DNA of 64,000 nt from Solenopsis invicta (lineage: Eukaryota > Arthropoda > Insecta > Hymenoptera > Formicidae), in assembly GCF_016802725.1 (NCBI RefSeq), contig NC_052673.1, forward strand, positions 9,931,037 to 9,995,036, given 5' to 3'. Both the position numbers and the translations under genes were made by a program. Below, in pieces: positions 57,863-64,000 of the stretch; the stretch's first letter is position 1, and every line of letters begins with the position of its first letter. The notes beneath the pieces are model-generated. The model had not been told where the DNA came from. It saw only the letters and a list, made by a program, of their open reading frames with translations, and searched no databases.

Positions 57863-60800
57863 CAATTTAACTTAAACGATCCAGTTCAAATTATTACTGT
57901 TTAAGTTAGTTTTAGTTTTAATTAGATTTTAGTGTATTCGACTATAATTACGTTTTACTTAATATAACTATATACATTCAAATATTGCTACGTACATAGA
58001 ACATGAATAATGAATTCTAAATGCTTCATTATTTATTAAAGTTATAGCGGAGGAAAAAGGTAATCATGTTATGATTTTTTTAAAAGGTCGGACATACTCG
58101 TCAGACGTGGCATTACTTCTACACGTAGGAAACTCGATTTTGCCTCAATGAATTGGCAATGATGTCATGCGAGACGATCGCAGTACCAAAATCACCAAAA
58201 ACGAGTCGCATCCGCGACTGGATTCCTTTTGAGGAAACTCGTATAATATTATAGTTTGGGTAGAATGTTTTTAGTACGAATGTGCGTCACGTTCATCGCG
58301 TAAAGGTCTCGTATAACGATGACATGAACGTTTCTGAAAGCAGAGACGAGATGAGAGCAAGAAGAAAACATATTGAAAGTAAAACTGAAATAAGTACAAT
58401 AAAACGAATCATTGCCAATATTTTTTTTATTTATCATCGTTCCGTGTTATAATGTTAAATAACGATTACGCGGGTATTATCATAAGATTATTAATAAAAT
58501 TTTCTGTTTCTTCGCTCGCACAGCTTTGAAATAAATCCGTTGACAGGCAAACTTGTGACTATATCTCAAGCAGGTCTGTTCGTCAAGTCGCGCAGTCGTA
58601 AAATAAAATCCCGCAAAATACGAGGAGTCGGGAAAAGTGATTTTACGGGTAGTTGCCGGGGTGCGATTACATAGTATTAAATTTACTTTGAGGGTGGAGA
58701 AACGGCGCGCAAGGCAGCCGCTCGCTGCCGGTCGGCACGTTTCAGTGAGAAATATTTGTTCTTCGCGCCTTAGCACGACATTCGAATGGATACAAAGGCG
58801 ATTTTATACGTCTCCGCTTAATGGATTTTCTTTGGCGGGAGTTGAAGGTAATTTTCGGTCTGATGCGAAACGCGGGACGACGTTTATAACGCGAACGCGT
58901 AAGGTCGCGGAAAGCCTCTCTCAATAAAGTGGATTTTTGCTATTAAAAGCTGCACCTCTCCGCGATTCCGCTTGAAGCCATGAAATTTGAGAATTCCCCC
59001 ATTCCAATTTTTACAACTCTGACAATTATGTCGGGTGTAAATAATTGAACCGTTGTTTATTTTAAATTCGCTGTAACCGTGGACGAAACACAATGAATAA
59101 TAAATTTGCTGATTTCACAGTGAATTGAAAGCTACGTTTTCGGAAGAAAATGGAACGAACATAATTATATTTTATTTAATTTATATTAATATGAAAATGA
59201 GTACAAAATATTGCTAAATTAGTAACAAAATAAAATCTACCTTTTTCAGGACGTCTCAAAGAAAAAAAGAATTTTTGATAAAAATTATTCCAAAGCAGAA
59301 TCTACATAAAATTAATTTAAAAAATGTAAAACGTCTTATCTGCTTGTTTTGCTTTTAATTATATCACAGAAATTATCGGTGGCGTGATCTTTTTCATTAA
59401 AGAGAGAGATAGATTTCAATTTTACTTGTTACAACATGCGGCTTATTATTTTAGCATCGTGTACAAGCGCATATAAATATCATTATCAGTATCGCGCGAC
59501 ACATGTTATCGGTGTTTCTAATGAGCGTCTATGTGAGAAAGTAGCGCAGCGTTGCAAAATCCAGCATCCGCTAGCGCTCGCAACCACCGAGTAGCTAAAT
59601 CAATAAAGTTTATTGACTTTGCCCGCGGGAGCGATACTCGCGGCCGCTCGATACACCGGTATTAGCATAATTCGATCATAGATTTCGCTCGCGTGTTTCG
59701 TGATGCCGGTGAATTTAACGCGCGATGCGCACCGATGCGGGACTCGTTAGGGGCACACGCAACGGTATTTGCGTCACGCGCGATTTTCTAATGGACACGA
59801 TTACGTCTCAAGCGTATCGCCGGCACGACTATGGGAAAACTCGGATACGAACTGATACCGCGTATCTATATGGATCATTGCCACAGATGTGCGTTTGCCC
59901 GTGCATATACGGATAACTCGATCTACACCTGTTTCGTTACGTTCGGCTAGCGTAACGTTAAGCCAATGTTATGTTAAGCAATTACGAAATTTTTGCTAAT
60001 TACCGTGCTTCCGTAGCGAATGCGGAAAATGCTGAAGTTTCACGTACAGTTGGGACAGTCGCAAATTATCAAGTGGCAATTTGCAGCGCGATTTTATTGC
60101 ACGCGGAACTTAATTAAATGTTAGTGCGATTGAAGCGCGCTGAGTGCGAGAGGTGTCCAATAACGCTGAGCGTTCTTTGCAATCATTAAACGTTGTGCTG
60201 CGTATTATTATTAATTGTTACTGCCGTTGCGTTAAACTGAGATTATTTTATTTAAAAGAAAAAAAATGTGTCACGTGATAAATCTCTCTACGCAAGTTTA
60301 CGTCGCTCTTGACATTCTTACGCGAACTGTACGGTAAGTGTTAACGAATTAATTCCACGCGCTCGTAAAAATGTCGTAGCCCGACAATGACTCATTGTTG
60401 TTGAGCTCAAAGTGTTGTATAAACAGTAAGCGGATTATACACAACGGTAACAACGTCAGTAACAGTGTCCGAACGCACTTTCAGTCACGTCCGTTTCGCA
60501 GTCGGGAGCTTTCGGAGCAACGTCGAATTTAACTGAATAAATAACCCGCGACGTAGTAAAAATTGTAGAACCTTGTGCAAACATTATCGACGGACGAGTA
60601 TTAACTTTGTTATTGTCAAATATGAGACTTTTAAATCAGTAAAAAGAATCGTGTACATGATGTATTTGAATAATCTCTCCTTTTATTTTCTCTCCCCAAT
60701 TAACCAGTCGTACTTTAAAAGGATCGCGTGTTAGCTGCATGAGGGAAGAGAGCAACGAACTCTCTGAAAACTCTGTAGACCCGAACCTCTCGCCGCAATT

Positions 60801-61867
60801 ACTTTTACTGTGAGCCTGCCGCGGCTTTTTATACGCGTTGTGCAATATAAAAAAAAAATTGGCAAACGACAGCGAACGAATTCCTATCCGCGATATCTGA
60901 GAGTGGCATTGGCACGAAGCGCAACTCATGCGCAACTTTGCAGTCGGAGTAAAACGATCCATCGTCGAGTCGTCATCGCCAGGCTATTGCGACCACCGGA
61001 GAGCATTCGTCAATAACTGTAAACCTCGTCGCGCGAATTCCTGCGACCGTGAGATAACGCGGCTTTTTATTGTCCGATCCTATCCGCGAAGGTGCTTTCG
61101 CGCGTCGTCGTCGCAACGGCGTGCATAATCGCAAACGACGCATTAAGCCGTTACCGGCACAGATGGATAGGAAAATGTGAGAAAGGGAGACCGCAAGTGG
61201 CAAGAGATGGATGAGAAGGGAGGAAAAAAGAAGAAGAACGTGTCAACCGAGCCGATATTTTAATGCAATGGGCTGGACGTTCGTTGAACCGTATCGGATG
61301 ACACTGTTTCCCGGTCTCGCTTATTTTTTCAATGAATTCGCATTCGTTTAGAAATTCCCCTGCGTGTAGTAAGACACCTGCGTGCAACACCCACGTGGGT
61401 ATCCCGTGAATTACTTACATCGTGCTCTTTAAAGGTGACGGGTAAACTTATAAGGAGGGACAGTAAAAGTAGCTACAGTCCGCGTAGCCGATGCAATTTT
61501 TCCTTCCCGCCTCTTTTCAAGCTTTATTACAATAAAGTGCACGCGGCGGATTTTAGTTGATATTTTCTCGTGCGACGTGTGAAACCTTTTGCTAATATAA
61601 GTTATTAACTTGCCGGAAGAAATCTTGTGTTATTAAATATGACAATGTAGCGCGGCTTACGCACACGACACGGATTCTTAAAGAATCCTTGAGATATCAT
61701 GTCTTCGTAGGAAGTCGGTCAATGTAGGAAATGGAAGAACGTGATTATAGATTCTTAGCTCGCGCTCGCAACAAGAAAGTTCGTCTTTCGGTAAAGAAAG
61801 GTTTCTTTCGAGCTTATTACGCTGAATTTCTCTTCTCTGGATATTTCTTGCGATTTGTGTTTGATAT
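57863..61867. other. Non-coding DNA, no gene recognised
   Basis: Mixed composition. CpG-rich parts lie at 58600-58920, 59530-59920 and 60890-61250. An initiator-like pair with a nearby TATAAA is at 60418-60487. No exon is supported. Confidence 0.4.
60418..60487 (+). promoter_or_regulatory. Possible core promoter motifs
   Basis: TATAAA at 60418-60423 is followed by TCAGTA at 60456-60461 and TCAGTC at 60481-60486, both resembling the arthropod initiator TCAGTY. The TATA-to-initiator spacing (about 38 bp) is longer than the usual 30 bp. No exon is evident downstream, so this is a weak call. Confidence 0.15.
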
Positions 61868-62340
61868 TTTCTCTCTAAATTAGAATCAATGTATTATTCA
61901 CTGAGGGAACAGTCTGATTTCATTACACGGAAAAAATTAGTAATCAACAATTCATTGTTCCATATACACAATAAACAGGAATAGAAAATCTCGAAAGAAT
62001 TTTATAGTTCAAACAAAATTTCTTCATGTAAGAAAATTATATTTGTTTAAGGTTATCAAATAATATTTGATAACCTTTTTAATCTTTCAAGAAAATTCGA
62101 TATATGAAACAATGAATGGCTGATTTGAAACCATAGAATTTTGTTTTCTACGCATATACTTCGGTGTATAATATTGTACTTATAACCATATCGACCACCG
62201 ATATATCGATAATACACTAATTCCGGGCAGTAAAAATAAGAATCACGTAAATCGGAATCATTGAAAGTCAGTGAATAACCACTGATGATAGGTGTAACAC
62301 TGCAAGTCCAGATTACACTGACTCAGATTTAAAGACAGTA
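61868..62340. mobile_element. MITE family C, copy 2, carrying a nested element
   Basis: The left end is CTCTCTAAATTAGAATCAAT and the right end GACTCAGATTTAAAGACAG, inverted relative to each other and matching 54665-55033. The body reads ATTATTCACTGA, CAGTCTGATTTCA and, after the insertion at 61924-62168, resumes with sequence comparable to copy 1. Confidence 0.75.
61924..62168. mobile_element. Palindromic MITE nested in family C copy 2
   Basis: TA-CACGGAAAAAATTAG begins the element and CTTCGGTG-TA closes it. Inside, TTCATTGTTCCATAT pairs with ATATGAAACAATGAA, GAAAATCTCGAAAGA lies on one flank, and the centre is the perfect palindrome GGTTATCAAATAATATTTGATAACC. The TA duplication lies within family C sequence, showing a later insertion. 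Confidence 0.72.
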
Positions 62341-63085
62341 TATTTATTTTCTTCAACTTGCAGAGTAGTTTTAAAATGATGTCGGTTATTTTAAATTTCT
62401 GAATTTTCCGCTTCTTAAAAAGAAAAACGCAAAACTTCACTCACGATTTTATTGATGATGAAAAACCGCGACGCAAGCGAGATGCATGCGCAATCGTTTT
62501 TTCAGATATGTGACATTGCTCGTTTCTCCAGCAATCTCCACAAAACGCGACGCATGTGGGTGGTGAGTGAACGGCGCATAATATCCCGCATGAATGAATG
62601 CGCCGTTGCCGGCTTAGGCAACTTACGCCTTAACGTCGAGGAAATCGGGGGAGGCTCTTTGCAATCTTCCGAGAAAGATTACGTCGCTCGGTCCGCCAGC
62701 CAGATAAAATCGTTCGGGTAACGAAAGGGATCGCGCATTCATCCCGACTCGTCGACGCAATTGGACATGCCTGAAAGTGGTCCATTCACCTCTTTCTCCC
62801 TCCCGCTCTCTCTTTCTTGCTCTTTGTCTCTCGTTCTCCAAGTGTAGAAGAAAATAAACCTAGCGGGCAATTTCTTGACGACTGGAAAATGAACCGAGCA
62901 TCTGCCGAGCCGTAATAGAGCGTAATTGAAAAAGAGAGGAGTTGCTCTCCCTCGTCCCGCGTGTGATGTACAACCGGGCGCGTCCGGCGATTATCCGCGT
63001 CTCGGGAGTAGTGCATCCCCGAGTTGTATCGGGCCGGAGCAAAAAGTTGCGTAATTCGGTGCAATCCCGACAATAAGCACCGTCG

Positions 63086-63099
63086 TGCACACGTGTGCA
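63086..63099. promoter_or_regulatory. E-box palindrome TGCACACGTGTGCA
   Basis: A perfect 14 bp palindrome with a CACGTG core, similar in form to the sites at 30684. A regulatory role is only possible, not shown. Confidence 0.3.
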
Positions 63100-63503
63100 A
63101 ATGGCTCTTGTCTCGGAACGAGCCCATTTGGGATCGTTTATTCCGGCGTTCCGTACACACTACGCCGCGAGTACACATTTCCTCACTAGAACGGCGTAAT
63201 TCACATCTCGCGGCGCACGCCAGCGTTGCCCTTCTCGTTTCGCATCCCAGATGAGGTGCAATCATATCGTATCATCGAAAGCGAGCTAGCAATGGCGAGT
63301 CCGTCGATTGTACGGACGGATGCACGATTCGTGGCTCCTTTCTCGCGGTTTCTCATGATCTTACGATATTATATATTCCAACAATGAGCCGCTGTTACTT
63401 TTAGTACGATATATATCGATACTTTCTAATAAACGCCGGATAATGTTATTTAACACGAACGTTGCAGAATTTATATAAATTTTTCAGCGATTAAACGAAA
63501 ATT

Positions 63504-63545
63504 TTTTTTCTTCTCCCTCTCTCTCTCTTTCTCTTTCTCTCTCTC
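63504..63545. repeat. Pyrimidine (CT)n microsatellite
   Basis: TTC and CT units over about 42 bp. Confidence 0.88.
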
Positions 63546-64000
63546 ATCGAGGAAAGGTTAGAAGATTTTAATCCGTTAAGGATTACGTTGAGGGGTGAAA
63601 AGTTTTATGATCAGGCTGAAACATTTTTACAAATATTTCCGACTAAAGCCGCTTTTGTTTTCCAGCATTTGCGCAGGCGAGTTATGCTGGGCTCCGATTT
63701 TACGCGCGCGATTACTTCCGCCGCCGCGCCGCGCCGCTGCACGATCGAGAGATCTCGCGCCGATTACCGGCGCATTACCGGTCAACCGCCAGTCGCCCGC
63801 GCGCCGAGAGCTTTTCTTCTTTTCGCATATCGCGTTTTCCCACGAGCGTACTCGACTCGAGGAATCATTATGCATAATCCAGAGGGGGCCGCACCTCTCG
63901 TGCGATGGCGCAATCCTCGTTAAAAAGCGTGCACCCGCCTTCTTAATGACTCTGCAATGTGCGCTCGCGAGAGAAAGCATAGATTTTCTGACCTACGAGT

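Larger units (their letters stand above)
62341..64000. other. Non-coding DNA, CpG-rich, no gene recognised
   Basis: Opposed chance frames of up to 159 codons lie at 62786-63265 and 63588-63980. Pyrimidine microsatellites are at 62790-62832 and 63504-63545. A perfect 14 bp E-box palindrome, TGCACACGTGTGCA, is at 63086-63099. Confidence 0.4.

Noticed and set aside
62786..63265. Minus-strand 159-codon frame
   Set aside because: It runs into a CT microsatellite at its end (Arg/Lys/Glu-rich tail) and has an opposed frame; likely chance.

Overview
This 64 kb window is eukaryotic nuclear DNA, almost certainly from an insect. I infer a hymenopteran, possibly an ant. The grounds are long AT-rich tracts alternating with CpG-dense, non-CpG-depleted islands, many short mariner-type terminal-inverted-repeat (TIR) elements flanked by TA, pyrimidine microsatellites, and intron-sized non-coding spans. 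I saw no rRNA, tRNA or recognisable microRNA, no CRISPR array and no prokaryote-like operon. No open frame is convincing over more than about 120 codons. The window is best read as intergenic or large-intron sequence with at most a few small exons.

Coding evidence is thin. The best exon candidate is on the + strand at 4826-5021: an ATG frame ending in a CAG|GTAAGC donor. A second candidate is on the minus strand at 10028-10123: exactly 32 codons between a plausible acceptor and donor, encoding one hydrophobic membrane-like helix. A decayed copy of it lies about 1.1 kb away at 11121-11270. A third, weaker candidate is a minus-strand frame at 45916-46281 with GC-rich third positions. I cannot assign a family to any of the three.

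The clearest content is mobile DNA. One TA-flanked MITE family with CACTGAGAGAAAT ends has three copies (271-755, 25934-26648 and a truncated copy at 45381-45584). A second family with CACTGTTAAAAAT ends has two copies (339-569, nested inside the first family, and 20448-20721). Other elements are a long-TIR element at 32261-32532, a possible relative at 33866-34124, a 146 bp element at 49650-49795 and two fold-back elements at 57041-57312 and 57610-57862. Two nested composites lie at 54609-55226 and 61868-62340. A 623 bp relict at 48541-49163 keeps fragments of a mariner-like transposase C-terminus on the minus strand, with stops and a frameshift.

Along the window, 1-12.5 kb is mixed sequence with the exon candidates. 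The stretch 12.5-25.9 kb is mostly featureless, with an AT-rich block at 17.9-19.1 kb. The stretch 26.7-31.9 kb holds CpG-dense islands with E-box palindromes that may be regulatory. The stretch 32-50 kb is rich in transposon relics, and 50-64 kb alternates CpG-rich islands with nested MITEs. All calls rest on reading the sequence; no database search was run.
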